27,211 nt of DNA from Apostichopus parvimensis (GCA_000934455.1 KN885598.1:11464-38674); one strand, 5' to 3'; positions 10,701 through 21,543 are shown, counted from the first letter of the stretch. Made by a program: numbers and translations. The notes: generated by a model not told the origin, from the letters alone.

Positions 10701-13700
10701 AATATGCAACCACCTTATTTATTTGAATCAAAGTTTGTACCTTTTCATGGATGTAATGATGATCATAGTCCTGAATTGGGATACCATCCACCAGCACCTG
10801 GCCCTCTGACGGGTCATAAAACCGCTCCAGGAGGCCCACACAGGAGCTCTTGCCGCCTCCGCTGGGGCCGACTAAAGTTACTATCTCGCCTGGTGATGCC
10901 GTAAAACTGACATTCTTAAAAAGAAAGATGGGACCATGGTAGAAGTTTGTAGAGGGAAGTCTAGAGATCAATATTTCATTATTAATTGTATAGTGTTGGC
11001 AAGAGGGAGCTGATAGTATAAAGTTAATGGAAAGATGACTTGGGCTAACAAAAGTAAAAAATAGGTCTAATTCTGTTTGAAAATGATGATAATATCAAAC
11101 TTCAAAGTAAAGTACATAATTTGAGTATTATATCCTATTCTTCAAGAAGGAAGATTGAACATGACAAAGGTCCAATAAATCTGAAATGTTTTGACTTATC
11201 AAGTAATGTAACAAACAAATCAAGACATCTCAATTTGTTCAAAACTCATTAACAAGAAATAATTCTTCAAAAATTCTTGATTTATTGGAAATTCTAGCAC
11301 ATTAATCAAACGTTGATCTCTCACTTGACCATCACAAATTAACAACAACCATTTCCAACCATTAGATTAGTACCATTAATGAAATCATTTAGAGCATGAA
11401 AAACATTGATTACAACAATTTTGATTACAGCTTCAAGCCATCCATACCTGTAATGTTTTCTTGGAACTGTATTTCATTAGAACATTTTTAACCTACCTTT
11501 AAAACGGATGAATCTGGTCTGGATGGATATGCAAACGAGACATTTTTGAATTCCACCTTCCCTTTGAGGTTCTCTGGAGATTTTTGGCCATCATTTTTCA
11601 GCTTGGGTTCTCTATTGATCAGCTGGAAGACTTTTGCCGAGGCCCCTGCAGCTTGCATTAATCCAGTGTAAACAGTACTAATGTCCTTTAGGGCAAAACA
11701 AAATCATGACAGAAGCATATGTTTGTAGTGGTTCATTGAATTATTTCACAAAATTACAATAATTTTAGATCTGCTTCATCACAAAATATTCCTTCAGAGA
11801 ATCATCAGCTTATAACTTTGTACTAGTCTGCTTCTTTTGTATGTATTATTTGTTAAAATTCCTCGAATATATGTGTGTGTTTGTGTGCATTTGTTTTGTA
11901 TTCTGACCAAGGACTTACACAAAAGAATTCCAGGTCCTCGGTTGTGATTTCTAAAGAATCACCACGTCCTCGAAAGACTTCTATTGTATGGGGTATTGTT
12001 AAGGTTAGGGTACGTGGATTTGAACAATGAAAAATACAATGGGGTCCTCGGTCTGAATGTAATACAAACATGTGTGTGTGTGTGCGTGTACGTGTGGAGA
12101 GGTTTGTGGAAAATGAAGGAAGAAATCTTGTATACACAAAATTTCCAAAGAGGACTAAGTATGAAATGCCCCTCCTGTACCTGCTCACTAATCTTCAGAA
12201 ATAATGGAAAACAGAATTATCTCAATTTATAAGTTTTGCTCATTTTGACAAACCTCCCTTTGAGTTCTCTCAAAACAAAAGTCCCTGGGCACATGCTTTC
12301 TGTATATAACCTAAGTAATACCTCAGCATTAGGATTTTACCTGTAAGCTGTCATTGAACGAAGTGCCAAAATACAATGAAAACTTCTGAAAGCAGTGAAG
12401 AATGTCTGCATTACCGATTCTAAAATATTGAGCGATATGTGACAGCTAGATTTCCTCAGGTAAACTAAATATGATGACCAGAATATTCCTGGTAATAATA
12501 CCAGATTCCAACAGTAAACTATAGCATGTTTCAGCAGGAATTAAACCTTATAAACACTTCTATTTTATAACTTTTTATAACAATTCTTTTTCAAATAATT
12601 ATTATTTTTGTATGAAAATGAGTATCAAAATAAAAAAAATTTCCATCTTTTAAAACTTACATTTTGATTACCAACCTACTTTGAATACCAGGACCACAAA
12701 TTTCTGCAATTCTTTGAAATTATGTTCAGATATTTGAAATAAAACATAACTTTGTGTAGAGCAAAAGTGCAAATTTGAAATTTCTTACATCTAAAGCTGA
12801 CCCGAGTTCCATCTGATAGAGTAGGAAGGAGATCAACTGACCGCTGCTCATGACATTGATGATGACCAGATGACCTCCGTAATAGAGGGTCAGAATCATC
12901 ATGGCCGTCTCTAAGAACTGAAAGAAGTGAAAGAGGAAGGTAATCTAGTGAATATCTAACACAAGAATTCTTCAATTACTCAACTTCAATGGAACACACA
13001 AATCTGTGTGACGGACACTTTTATAATGTGTATGAATGACGTATTTCATTCCTTAAAATGTATATGCTGCAATGAAGGTCCTATAAACAATTTCTCAAAA
13101 CTTTCACTAAAGATTCTCAGACATCGATCAAAACTCTGAACTGTAACCATCTGTCTAAAGCATAAAATAAACATTTTAAGGACACACCTTAGACAGTAGA
13201 CAGATACTGTAGATACAGTAGACAGATACTGACAAGTAGACAGATATTGTAGACAAACAAACTAAATGGACCGTTGAACAATGCAAACTTGGACAGAACA
13301 ACGGGCAGAAACATGAAAGGAACGAGGGGGAGAAACCATATATATGTACCTGAACAGCCTTATTCCAGTAGATAAACATTTTGTTAACAGATCTTTTTCT
13401 CCTTGTCTTAAAAATAGTGAGATTGACAAACCCAACAGAAGTGTCTTGGAGATCTTTTCCTCACTCCATCTCATTAGACTCTACTATTAATGTTACCTTT
13501 CTTTATCAAATATTTCCTGCTGTCTGGCTAGTGTCATTCATCTCCATGTCACATTATTCTCCTCTACTATATCTACCATTAACATTAACCAATGTTAACA
13601 TTCACAAATGTTCAATACATTTTACCAATGAACCCATCCATACTTTTGTTGGAGCAACTTTAATAAGTTTGTTTAATCTGCCTCTGCTGTCCTCATCAGG

Positions 13701-16700
13701 ATCAAAGAATGCCAATGTTTAATGTTTATGACCTTTCTCTCTCTTCTATGCGCAGCTTTTAACTTTCCAGTTCGAACTATCGCGGTCACATAAGAATAGT
13801 CAGTAGCTCCTTGATCAGTGCTGACCTTGGTACCCAACACTACTTGGGATGATAAGCATTCTTTGTTTATTTCCATCACTAGCTTTGCTTGAGGCATTTC
13901 AGATGGTCAGCACCCATGTAAGGGTTGGTTACTGCAGTCATAAACCTGTACAGCTGACAATAAGACACAGATCAAATTAAAGGATGTGAAGACTCGCGCA
14001 AAAAAGAAATGTCTAATGCCGGTAATCTGACCTAGTTTCGAATGAGGTGTAACAGAAGTGTTAGACACCACCATCAATCCCAGAAAATACACACACAGCT
14101 TGCTACCGTCGGTAATTAGACACTAGTGTACAGTCAGTACATACAGCTGCGGTCAATACCCACAGCACATTATACAAATGATACAGCGATGGACATCTCA
14201 GGTCCAGCTAAAGATAACAATTAAGGTATTTGTTTCATCACTGTCTGCATTTTGTAGCGACACGAACAAAGCGTCACTTGCAAGCAACAGAAAGTTAACT
14301 TTTTCAGATGGCCGCATGGGGCGAGTCTCCAATGCCTTTAATCTACATAGATGGCTGCCTTACGACCAAAACTTAACTGTGACTTACTGCATTGCCAGCA
14401 GCGTACATTCCGTACACGATAGCTTCTAATTTCCACAGTTTGAAGGTGACTTTCATCTTCTCTGCATATTGCAGAACCTCCTGGTCCTCATTGGCAAAGC
14501 TACGGACTGTCTTGATGGTGGAAATTGTTTCTTCCGCAACGTTGTTTGCTTGTGCCAGGGAGTCTTGCAACCTCTTGGAAAGTTTCTAATGTTTTAATTC
14601 AATAAATAAAATCAATAAATAGTAAAACCTTTTGCAAGGCAAAGGTTTTATCTTAACTTATTTCAAAAGGTATAGGTGGGTGGGTGGGTAGGTAGGTTAT
14701 GGAGATTTTATGATTCTAAAAAAGTGCTTGCCAGAAAAAGTCATTGCTGGCATACTTTTAGAATTTGAGTACTCCAACAAGGTTTTCAAAATACCCATAT
14801 AATAAAATTAGAATGATATTTGAGAAAAAATGTCGATGCAGGCATGAACACTGCTACTGATATTGAAATATTACTCATTAAAATGAAAAGTCCTTGGAGC
14901 ATAAATGTCTGTACAGTTTGACAATGAAAGTGATTTATTGTTGGATGTCAAAGGACTCTGATAATAAAGGTCCGCACACAATAAATTGCCAGGTATATGA
15001 TTTCACCTCCTTGTGGCACTATGACATCGTTTATCAACAAAATGTCAGCTCCTGATACATTTAACCTTGATATCAAATAGAGCAAGCTTTCCATTAGATA
15101 TTGGAGTTGTCCATCACATGATTGTTAATCATATAAGCTGTTTGGGTTAAAGGTTGGGTTTGTTTCTCCTTCCAGTTTCATGTTACCATGTTACCACCTT
15201 CTGAACAAAATAGTTACAAAGAAACTGCTTTATTGAACCTAGCTGACTTTAATAGATTATATAAATACATGACTTGAGCTTCTTTTATATTATTGTTAAT
15301 TTCCTTTTCTTTTACTAACATATTATTTTAGAGCTCACCTCGTAGAACTGGCCGTAATACTCAGAGACGATGATGATCAGCGGTATCCCCACGAAGGTAA
15401 CTATCGTCAGTTGCCATGACAACTTTACCATAATGACCACAAACCCTATGATTTTAACAGTACTTCTCAAGAAGATATTAATATTTAGGTTGAGGGTATC
15501 ACTCATGGTCGTGGTGTCTGACGTCAGCCTTGAAGTAATGTCACCTGTCCAAACAAGCAAAATATCAATAACTCATCTCAGTCTCCATATTTCTCACAAA
15601 AATTTCGATCCTTCGTTCAACGTTCAGAAGTTGTCGCAATGTTCAACGAGAATATGAATCTCTGCCTCTTTCTATCGTAGCAGAAGGAGATCTAAAAGGT
15701 AAAAACTATGTAGATATTATCCTTAACGAAATTAATTACTGCCAGATTTAAGACCAGTTCTGTATAAACTATGATTATACGACAGGTCGTGGGTTCTAGC
15801 AATGGCCGGGTAAAAGCAAAATGGGTTTCTCATCCAGGCACTAGAAATCACAGTTTTCCCATCTGAAATGGTCTTCCAAATTGTTTAAAAAAATCCAAAA
15901 TGATCTGAAACTGTTTATGGGATTGCCATGCAGCCAACTATTATTCTGTGCAAAAAATGTCTAGAAAAAGATGATCTAGGTCTACAACAATTGGAATTTC
16001 AGAGAAGGCCAGGAGCTGGACTTGGTTGTTAGAGGTAATTTGAGAGATGTGCCATTTAGAGTGTTTCATGGAAGTTAGTGGGAGCTTATTTAACACTACC
16101 TTTCTAAGGCATGAGACAACCTTTGGAACCAATTGATGGAGAAATCCAACTCAAGGCCATATATGTGTGTGACAAGCAAAGGATTTATTTATTTGTGAAA
16201 CACAATTTTAGATTTTGTATGACATAAAATTTCCCTTTATAATTTCACTTTATTAAAAAAAAAAAAAAACTTTATAATAAAATATATAACTTTCACTTTA
16301 TAATATAAAGCAGTCCCTTTTTCCCCTTTTTTCCCTTTTAGCCTGCTTGCAAACTTCTAATGACATTGTAATTAAATGGTTTTGCTTGTTGAACAGAGCA
16401 GTGATAAATGGGATGTTCTATGTCACAAATGAAGGTATGAATACACTACAAGAGAAATAGAAAAACACCTGGAATTCACTTTAAGGTTGTCTTAACAACA
16501 CTATAAGTTGTCTTACATGATTAATATCTAATGGAAGTTGTTAACGAGTGTTTTCATTATGAATAAACTAGTTGACCCTTCTTCTCTCTTGAGAAAATTT
16601 GTTTCTTCTAGAGTGGTTTTGACATTTGTATTTCGAATTAAAAGTAAAATTATACTAATGTTTCATGTAGAATACATTCTTTTTCCACTGAATTTATGTT

Positions 16701-19700
16701 CAGTACTTTGTACAGTACTGCTAGGATGTAGAAAGATATAAATGCTAAGATGGCTTGCCATACTAATATCTGGCAACAGTACCGTCAAGGCTGGCAAAGT
16801 CTTTACTACGAACCTACTTCATCTTCCTGGCTTGAGAACCGAACGGTATAAAATACCAAGTGCCTTAGTTCTCTAAACAACATTTGAAAGCTGGGTTACA
16901 ATATTTACCAGTTCGGGTAGTATCGAAGAATCCAATCTCTTGACTCAGTATCGTCTTGAATAATTTCTTCCTGATGCGTAAATTCAGACGGGCCATTGTG
17001 ACAGAGAAAGTTCCACCACGAACCCCTGTGGCTACAGAACTAAAACCATGAAAGTGAAAATAATGAGAAATAGGAGGAAATAAGGTGAAAGCTTACCAAC
17101 CTCTCCCGAAAAGAATTGCAGCATTTTGGGGTTTTCAATAACGTAGAAATTAAAATCAAATGTTATATTTGGATTATAAGATGCTCAACATTGATTCTTC
17201 ATGAAAATAAATAACAAAACTTCTTCTGTTGCTCACAAGATACCAAGGCTTATATTAAAGAGTTCAAGAGTGCTTGTTTTCCTTCTAGTCCAATGGTGAT
17301 GTTCCTTTGGTTACTTACAGTGGAACAATTTGATCTTAAGCAAACTTTGATCTTGGCAGTGAAAAATCTTTCCGTACTAGCCACAGCCAAACAAATATAT
17401 ACTGTTTACCCTCCATAAGCATGCCAAATCTAAAGTTACATAATTTTTTATCTCTATTCAATATTTTTTTAAAGCTCCATTTTGCATTGAATTTGCACAT
17501 ATCATCTGATTTTACCATACTTGATGACATGAGCAGACTTTAAAGAAGACACAAAGCCAACCATCATCTTTAGTTTATATCTTTGTGAATCTTGAGCAAA
17601 TGCCCCAAGAAAGGAAAAAAAAAAGCTTGTCCGTTTGGGAGATATCCTATTGACTTTAGAAGTCATGTCTGGGGGCTTTCATTTTGTAAGTCTGTGATGT
17701 CATAGAGCCACTAGGATCTGAAACCTTTTCTTTCAGTTTGGTTTTGTATATTTTTTTTTTAAATTTCAAGGTAGAATGATAACAGTGTTGACACTTAAAA
17801 CAATGCCATCATTAGGTCATGTAGACAGCTTCAATATTTTAGAGACAACATTTGCAAAAGACATCTCTAGAACAGAAAATTAACATTGCAATAAATGAAG
17901 AAAAACATTAAAAAAAAAAAGGACATATGGAGTGATGATGTCATACTTGGAGACTTGATCAAGTCTTTAGCCTTGTGTGTGAAGGAACACTAAATCCATG
18001 ATATCTCTCAAGTTAAAGGGTGTGAAGACTCGCGCAAAAAGAAACCTCTAATGCCGGTAATCTGACCTAGTTTCGAATGAGGTGTAACAGAAGTATTGGA
18101 CACCACCATCGATCCCAGAAAATACACACACAGCTTGCTACCGTCGGTAATTAGACACTAGTGTACAGTCAGTACATACAGCTGCGGTCAATACCCACAG
18201 CACAGTGTACAAACGATACAGCGATGGACATCTCAGGTCCGGCTAAAGATAACAAGGTATCACGTTTCTTTACTGTCTGCATTTTGTAGCGACACAAACA
18301 AAACATCACTTGCAAGCAACAAAAAGTTAACTTTTTTAGATGGCCGCACACGGTTTGGGGCGAGTCTTCAATGCCTTTAAGTGAGATGTGTCTTAGCTGT
18401 TTGGTGGAGTTTTTCATGACTCATAGATCAATAATGATGGTTGGGTTTTTTGGCTCCTTGAAAGGTTACCAGAATTGGCCCCCTAAAATTAGCATGCTCA
18501 AACTGCTAAATGTTTCCAGAAGTAGTTTGAAGCAGAATGCTCGTTGAATGTCGGGATGGTTGGAGTGTAAGTGATTATTATTCGACTTTCTAGAATTTTT
18601 GGAGCCTGTATAACTTTAACAAGGATGTTTACGAAAAAAAAACAAAAAAAAAGGAAACTGTTCAATACCTTATAGTAGAGATGACAGCTAAGATGATAAT
18701 AGGTCTTGAATATTTACTAAAATCCTTCTCTACCACAATTCCATCTATCACTTGTCCAGTTAAAAGAGGAAGAAAGATGTCAGCTGAAGACAGAAAGAGA
18801 ACAACACAATCCATTCACGACAACTAATAAAAATAGGAAGACTTTTGAAATGCAGAGTAGGGTACAAGAATACCTGTTTCTCTCTTTTTTTGAAGCTGAA
18901 GTCACACATTGAGGCTTACAATGGAATGGTAAGGTGTTAAAATGGGTGGCCAGGTGATGAGGAGAGGGGTACGGAGGGGAAAAGATCTAAGGAACTCCCC
19001 TGACTGATTACATTAAGCCTAAGGGCTAAGGCACCCTGTAAGTATATATATATACTAAATAGTTGTGTTCTAGTAACTGTCCACAAGCAAAGCCTTTCCC
19101 TCTCATTGCCCGGAAAATTCTTGATGAAGACATCGAGATGCATACATGCAACATTTCCAGAACTGAGACTGGTGGCCAAAGTCTTTGAGTACATGTATAT
19201 AACTCATGTTCCATATGTTTATTTTGAAAGATTTCTGTCTTTGTAATTTATTTATTACAGTACTATCAGTTCTTGTTAAAAATGGTAAATGTTATATATA
19301 TCCTCTTAGCCCAGTCCTTGAAGCTAAAATAAAACTTTGAAAGCTTCTTTAAGTAATTTGAAATGATGAAACCCACAAGGTACCTAATTAAAGCACGTCA
19401 TTTTAAACTTACATCAATTTTCTTGAAACATGTCTCAGAAGTTCATAAAATTTTGGTAAGACTACACAAAAGTTACGAACACAGAAAGAAAAGAAGTGTA
19501 CTTACAGCTGGCAGCAATCAACAATGCGACAAAAGCAACCACCATGTACGGAATATCTGGCTTGGAATATCTTATTAATTGCCAGATGGCTGAAGTTGAT
19601 GAGCCATCGGCTTCTTCTTCTTTATCATTTCCTTTTTTGTTCTTCCCTACCGTGGTTTCTTCCTCAAAGTTGTTCCCTAGCAATGGTCTAGCCTCTCCAT

Positions 19701-20169
19701 CCTCTCCTGTGTGGTTCACATACAGTGTACTCCGCGAACCACTCGAAGGCTTCAACGATCCCAGATAACGCCACAGAACAACCATCGACAGAGAAGCTAT
19801 AAATGTCCACACGAAAAGGCACCAAAACCACGGTTTGCGCATGTCCCTGACACTCTCCCAGTACATGAGAAGTTTGGCGATGGCATAGAGGATTATAAAC
19901 ATACAGATCAAATTGACAAACAACTTCCCTTTTGTAAGTCTCTTGGAAGCCTGATGGGGATTATGCAAAAAACCTAGAATAGCACCGATTAAGACAGATC
20001 CTCGAAGGATGGACGCCAGAAAGAGATCGACCATACTGGTCAATATATCGAAATTCAACACTTCTCGTAATATATTCAGATTCTTTCCATGAATCCAAAA
20101 TAAAAATGATAAACCAATATCGAGGAAGACGAAGCTAAATAAACCTAATGAAAGCCTGGTCTTCATCAT
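7358..20169 (-). CDS. ABCB9: ABCB9 (TAPL)-type half ABC transporter, complete, 11 coding exons
   Basis: Joining eleven minus-strand exons gives 2478 nt, or 825 residues plus TAA; human ABCB9 is about 766. ABCB9 is known as a homodimeric lysosomal transporter that moves cytosolic peptides into the lumen using ATP. Residues 1-135 form a four-helix TMD0 with the ABCB9-like PWFWxLFVWT stretch (113-122). The six-helix core begins near 207. The nucleotide-binding domain has Walker A GPSGGGKS (560-567), Q-loop Gln608, signature LSGGQ (664-668), Walker B VLILDE (684-689), SALD D-loop (692-695) and switch His720, all intact. Every exon joins in phase with GT..AG borders. A TAG lies four codons before the ATG at 20169, supporting this start; Met2 is an alternative. 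The C-tail is longer than in human. TAP1/TAP2 are less likely because of TMD0 and the ungapped match to ABCB9. Confidence 0.95.
7733..8876 (-). other. ABCB9 intron 10
   Basis: The intron begins GTAAGT (8876) and ends TTTTCAG. It carries the 222 bp tandem duplication described separately. No exon-like sequence was found in the rest. Confidence 0.85.
7756..8197. repeat. 222 bp tandem duplication, two copies
   Basis: Copy 1 (about 7756-7972) and copy 2 (about 7978-8197) align from GAAACACTTGAAA through TTTTAAAGTGTAATG, with scattered substitutions and small indels. The offset is 222 bp, measured at GAAACACTTG. Copy 1 starts only about 24 bp from the intron side of the exon 11 acceptor. I see no terminal inverted repeats, so a segmental duplication is likelier than a transposon. 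Confidence 0.85.
8877..8983 (-). CDS. ABCB9: ABCB9 exon 10: signature end and Walker B
   Basis: The acceptor is TCTGAAG|GC and the donor GCA|GTAAGT. This 107 nt exon starts inside the signature motif: the first G of GGQ is split across the intron. It encodes [13 protein letters not shown], then [18 protein letters not shown] (residues 666-701), covering Walker B and the D-loop. Confidence 0.95.
8984..9841 (-). other. ABCB9 intron 9
   Basis: The donor is GTCAGT and the acceptor TCTGAAG. A T/G homopolymer junction (about 9036-9055) is the only notable feature; nothing else was recognised. Confidence 0.8.
9842..10031 (-). CDS. ABCB9: ABCB9 exon 9: Q-loop and helical subdomain
   Basis: The acceptor is CTTTTCCAG|TTG and the donor TCAG|GTCAGT. 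It encodes [15 protein letters not shown] with Gln608, then NVSYGL and the helical subdomain through GEKGTQLS, ending one base into the signature glycine. Similarity to the ABCB9/TAP family is strong. GTCAGT is the weakest donor in the gene, but the phase demands it. Confidence 0.94.
10032..10740 (-). other. ABCB9 intron 8
   Basis: It is bordered by GTACAA and CTTTTCCAG. No repeat or exon was recognised. Confidence 0.8.
10741..10914 (-). CDS. ABCB9: ABCB9 exon 8: Walker A
   Basis: The acceptor CTTTTTAAG|AAT and the donor AAG|GTACAA give 58 in-phase codons (residues 545-602): [15 protein letters not shown], the P-loop GPSGGGKSS, then [17 protein letters not shown]. All P-loop residues are present, so ATP binding is expected. 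Confidence 0.95.
10915..11496 (-). other. ABCB9 intron 7
   Basis: The borders are GTAGGT and TTTTTAAG. It is AT-rich with no recognised feature. Confidence 0.8.
11497..11685 (-). CDS. ABCB9: ABCB9 exon 7: link from core helices to NBD
   Basis: The acceptor is CCCTAAAG|GAC and the donor AAG|GTAGGT. Sixty-three codons (482-544) encode [20 protein letters not shown], then the NBD entry [16 protein letters not shown] with the aromatic A-loop Tyr of the SFAYPSR motif. Spacing matches human ABCB9 without gaps across the exon 6/7 joint. Confidence 0.95.
11686..12788 (-). other. ABCB9 intron 6
   Basis: The intron begins GTAAGA and ends CCTAAAG. It includes two GT-rich microsatellite patches (about 11872-11893 and 12068-12095). 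Open frames on both strands there are low-complexity. Confidence 0.8.
12789..12917 (-). CDS. ABCB9: ABCB9 exon 6: end of TM5 and TM6
   Basis: The acceptor is TCTTTCAG|TTC and the donor GAT|GTAAGA. Forty-three codons (439-481) encode a hydrophobic stretch followed by LYYGGHLVI and then GQLISFLLY. These correspond to the conserved YYGGHLVI turn and sixth core helix of ABCB9. Confidence 0.94.
13195..13260. repeat. Short imperfect tandem repeat of AGTAGACAGATA
   Basis: AGTAGACAGATA(C/T)TG occurs three times at about 20 bp spacing, beginning near 13196, 13218 and 13236. Fragments (TAGATA, TAGACA) lie between and after the copies. Confidence 0.65.
13977..14341. mobile_element. MITE copy 1 (~357 bp, TTAA-flanked, non-autonomous)
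   Basis: The element starts TTAAAGG-ATG-TGAAGACTCGCGC and ends with the inverted counterpart GGCGAGTCTCC-AATG-CCTTTAA. This gives imperfect terminal inverted repeats of about 23 bp, with TTAA at both borders. The interior has no open frame of note. A second copy, same orientation and about 90% identical by eye, sits at 18013-18380. TTAA targets point to the piggyBac superfamily, but TA-target Tc1/mariner types would also fit because the borders are palindromic. Confidence 0.85.
14388..14585 (-). CDS. ABCB9: ABCB9 exon 5: cytosolic coupling segment and TM5
   Basis: The acceptor is AACATTAG|AAA and the donor GCA|GTAAGT. Sixty-six codons (373-438) encode [20 protein letters not shown], then the family-typical TVRSFANE and the start of TM5. 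Confidence 0.95.
14586..15338 (-). other. ABCB9 intron 4
   Basis: It begins GTGAGC and ends ACATTAG. It contains a GGTGGGTGGGTGGGTAGG patch (about 14675-14695). Nothing else was recognised. Confidence 0.8.
15339..15544 (-). CDS. ABCB9: ABCB9 exon 4: TM3 and TM4
   Basis: The acceptor is GTTTGGACAG|GT and the donor GAG|GTGAGC. It encodes [16 protein letters not shown], then TM3 (about 331-344) and TM4 (about 348-364), spanning residues 304-372. The conserved TGD(I/L)xSRLTSDT segment is complete across the exon 3/4 joint. Confidence 0.95.
15545..16908 (-). other. ABCB9 intron 3
   Basis: The borders are GTAAAT and TTTGGACAG. It holds a possible SINE remnant (about 15770-15860), a poly-A run (about 16255-16270) and AT-rich simple sequence. 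A 63-codon minus-strand frame at 15941-16132 resembles nothing I know. Confidence 0.8.
15770..15860 (+). mobile_element. Possible degraded tRNA-derived SINE
   Basis: GGTCGTGGGTTCTAGCAATG, followed by GCCGGGTAAAA, resembles the B-box region (GGTTCGANTCC) and following CCGG of tRNA-derived SINEs. The B-box match is imperfect. No convincing A-box is visible upstream, and no second copy exists in the window. Confidence 0.25.
16909..17039 (-). CDS. ABCB9: ABCB9 exon 3: after TM2
   Basis: The acceptor is GGTTTTAG|TTC and the donor ACTG|GTAAAT. It encodes [20 protein letters not shown], then [17 protein letters not shown] and TTRTG. Residues run from about 260 to the split Gly304 and match the GIRGG...ARLN...SQE..FFD backbone of the family. 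Confidence 0.95.
17040..18668 (-). other. ABCB9 intron 2
   Basis: This is the longest intron (about 1.6 kb, GTATTG to GGTTTTAG). It contains MITE copy 2 (18013-18380) and two poly-A runs (about 17910 and 18630). No further exon was found, and the exon 2/3 joint needs none. Confidence 0.85.
18013..18380. mobile_element. MITE copy 2 (~360 bp, TTAA-flanked, non-autonomous)
   Basis: It has the same termini as the copy at 13977: TTAAAGGGTGTGAAGACTCG on the left, and GGCGAGTCTTCAATG-CCTTTAA on the right. Its inverted repeats agree slightly better (about 20 of 24). The interior matches copy 1 throughout, including TGACCTAGTTTCGAATGAGG and GTCTGCATTTTGTAGCGACA. It lies in intron 2, in the same orientation as copy 1. 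Confidence 0.85.
18669..18783 (-). CDS. ABCB9: ABCB9 exon 2: TM1/TM2 of the core
   Basis: The acceptor is TGTCTTCAG|CTG and the donor ATAAG|GTATTG. It encodes [20 protein letters not shown], then [13 protein letters not shown], matching the FLPYYTGRAIDGIV segment of human ABCB9. The codons on both sides are split and rejoin to Ser. Confidence 0.94.
18784..19505 (-). other. ABCB9 intron 1 (between coding exons 1 and 2)
   Basis: The borders are GTAAGT and CTTCAG. It contains a short TA dinucleotide run (about 19042-19056). No other feature was recognised. Confidence 0.85.
19506..20169 (-). CDS. ABCB9: ABCB9 coding exon 1: TMD0 and linker
   Basis: This exon carries the ATG and 221 codons, ending AGCT|GTAAGT. 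Four hydrophobic helices (about 6-26, 45-68, 84-101 and 114-134) form TMD0, which in known ABCB9 is needed for lysosomal targeting. A polar linker (about 138-200) follows, with E-A-R-P-L-L at 159-164, an exact acidic dileucine pattern ([DE]xxxL[LI]), and then an acidic/Lys stretch. The first core helix starts at about 207. An N-glycosylation-like NHT (152-154) is in the linker, which is expected to be cytosolic. Confidence 0.95.
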
Positions 20170-20284
20170 GAATTGTTTCTATTAGTTCACCATGACAACG
20201 AGGGGATATGAATGCAGTAATTTTACTGATAGCAGAATTTACTGATAATTTAGTGTTTCAGCATCCTTCATCACTTTCGTAAAC
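20170..20284 (-). other. 5' UTR part of the ABCB9 first coding exon
   Basis: Upstream of the ATG, an in-frame TAG comes four codons earlier. Base 20284 follows an excellent acceptor (CCTCTTTTTTATCTTCAACAG). This implies at least one further non-coding exon upstream. One possible donor for it is GTAAGTACA at 22421-22429 on the minus strand, but this is unproven. Confidence 0.6.
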
Positions 20285-21075
20285 CTGTTGAAGATAAAAA
20301 AGAGGAGACAAGTTAGAAACCCTTACATGAATACAACTCATGTATTAGATTTTCAAGTAACTGACTTCAAAACAGGTTTAGATTTTTACTGGAAATTAAA
20401 TTTAAAATATATATCTTAAATGGATAGAGAGTAGAGAGCAACTTTCAACTTACAGTAAATCCTGTTTCAATATTGCATAAATGTTTTTTATTCCATTTCA
20501 TTATTGATATGACCACACAGGGATGGCAAAAGAAGGATTGGGGGAGTGGGGGGGGGGGAGGGGGATGTATAGTTTGAATAGGAACACAATATTTTATGGG
20601 CTATAACAGGCAAAATCTAGTCAAAGTTGATCCCCTATAGCACTAATGCACAGAGCATGTACAAGTATGTTAAAATGCTTCAAAAAATTTGTCAACCACA
20701 CAATGACTATTCTGATGGGCAGTTCTTTCAGTTTCCCTCAGGCTTTGCATTGAAAGACTTTTAAGTTGTAAGGCCACAGTGATGCAAATTAGTTGGCCTC
20801 TAGAGGGTATCATAATATTCATATTTGGAATGACAAAAAATAGGATAACAACATCAAACAAATGTGAGCTATGTGTTTGTTTTCAATATGAAATTGAGGG
20901 TCATGTGTTAGTTGTTAACAAAGGTACAATTATAGAATACCCTGCCAACATGCAAGTCCATGGTGTACAGTAGCTGGTTACATCGTCACATATACACACA
21001 ATGCCCACACAGTACAACGAAGATTAATGGATATCAAGCAACACAACACACACATCTCATTCAGGTACATCAATA

Positions 21076-21129
21076 ATGGCATTGGCTTATTAATATCCAC
21101 AAAGGCTGTGGCCTCATGAACAATGCCAT
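21076..21129. repeat. Small nested inverted repeat
   Basis: ATGGCATTG (21076-21084) pairs exactly with CAATGCCAT (21121-21129). Inside it CCACA (21097-21101) pairs with TGTGG (21107-21111). The outer loop is long, so function is doubtful. Confidence 0.5.
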
Positions 21130-21543
21130 AAACAGGGTAAAATACCTCACAACACCGTCACAAGCCATAATTTTAATGCTAAAAACACACACGGAGACAA
21201 CTGACATGTCATTAACATGGCAACAAATTTTTTGGATCCGGAGGGTACTGTGATCACAGCCCATTTTTCCCGGGGGGTTGGGGTGTATATGTAAAATCAA
21301 AGATAATTATCATCAACATGTTACTTAAATTGATGTATGCGATGGAGCTGGTGTAGCGACTCCCGGGAAAACCTTTAGAGTTATATAGTAAGTCTTGTTT
21401 TTTAGCTACTGTCGCAATGTTGACTGTATAGCCAAATTGTTATGGCTATAAATTGCATGAACAAGCTCTGTCGCTGATTGCTTGAGGTGACCAAAAGAGG
21501 GGGGCTGTGGCATTCCACCCATGATACTTTCGGGTATAGAAAA

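Larger units (their letters stand above)
12918..14387 (-). other. ABCB9 intron 5
   Basis: It runs from GTAAGT just after exon 5 to TCTTTCAG. It contains MITE copy 1 (13977-14341), which ends about 47 bp from the exon 5 donor. A short AGTAGACAGATA repeat array lies at about 13195-13260. The remainder appears unique. Confidence 0.85.

Noticed and set aside
15779..15805. tRNA gene suggested by the B-box-like GGTTCTA
   Set aside because: No A-box, no cloverleaf and no acceptor stem were found. At most it is a SINE remnant.
15941..16132. 63-codon minus-strand frame in ABCB9 intron 3 as a possible retroelement or exon fragment
   Set aside because: No motif of a known family, no suitable splice borders, and the ABCB9 exon 3/4 joint is already in phase without it.
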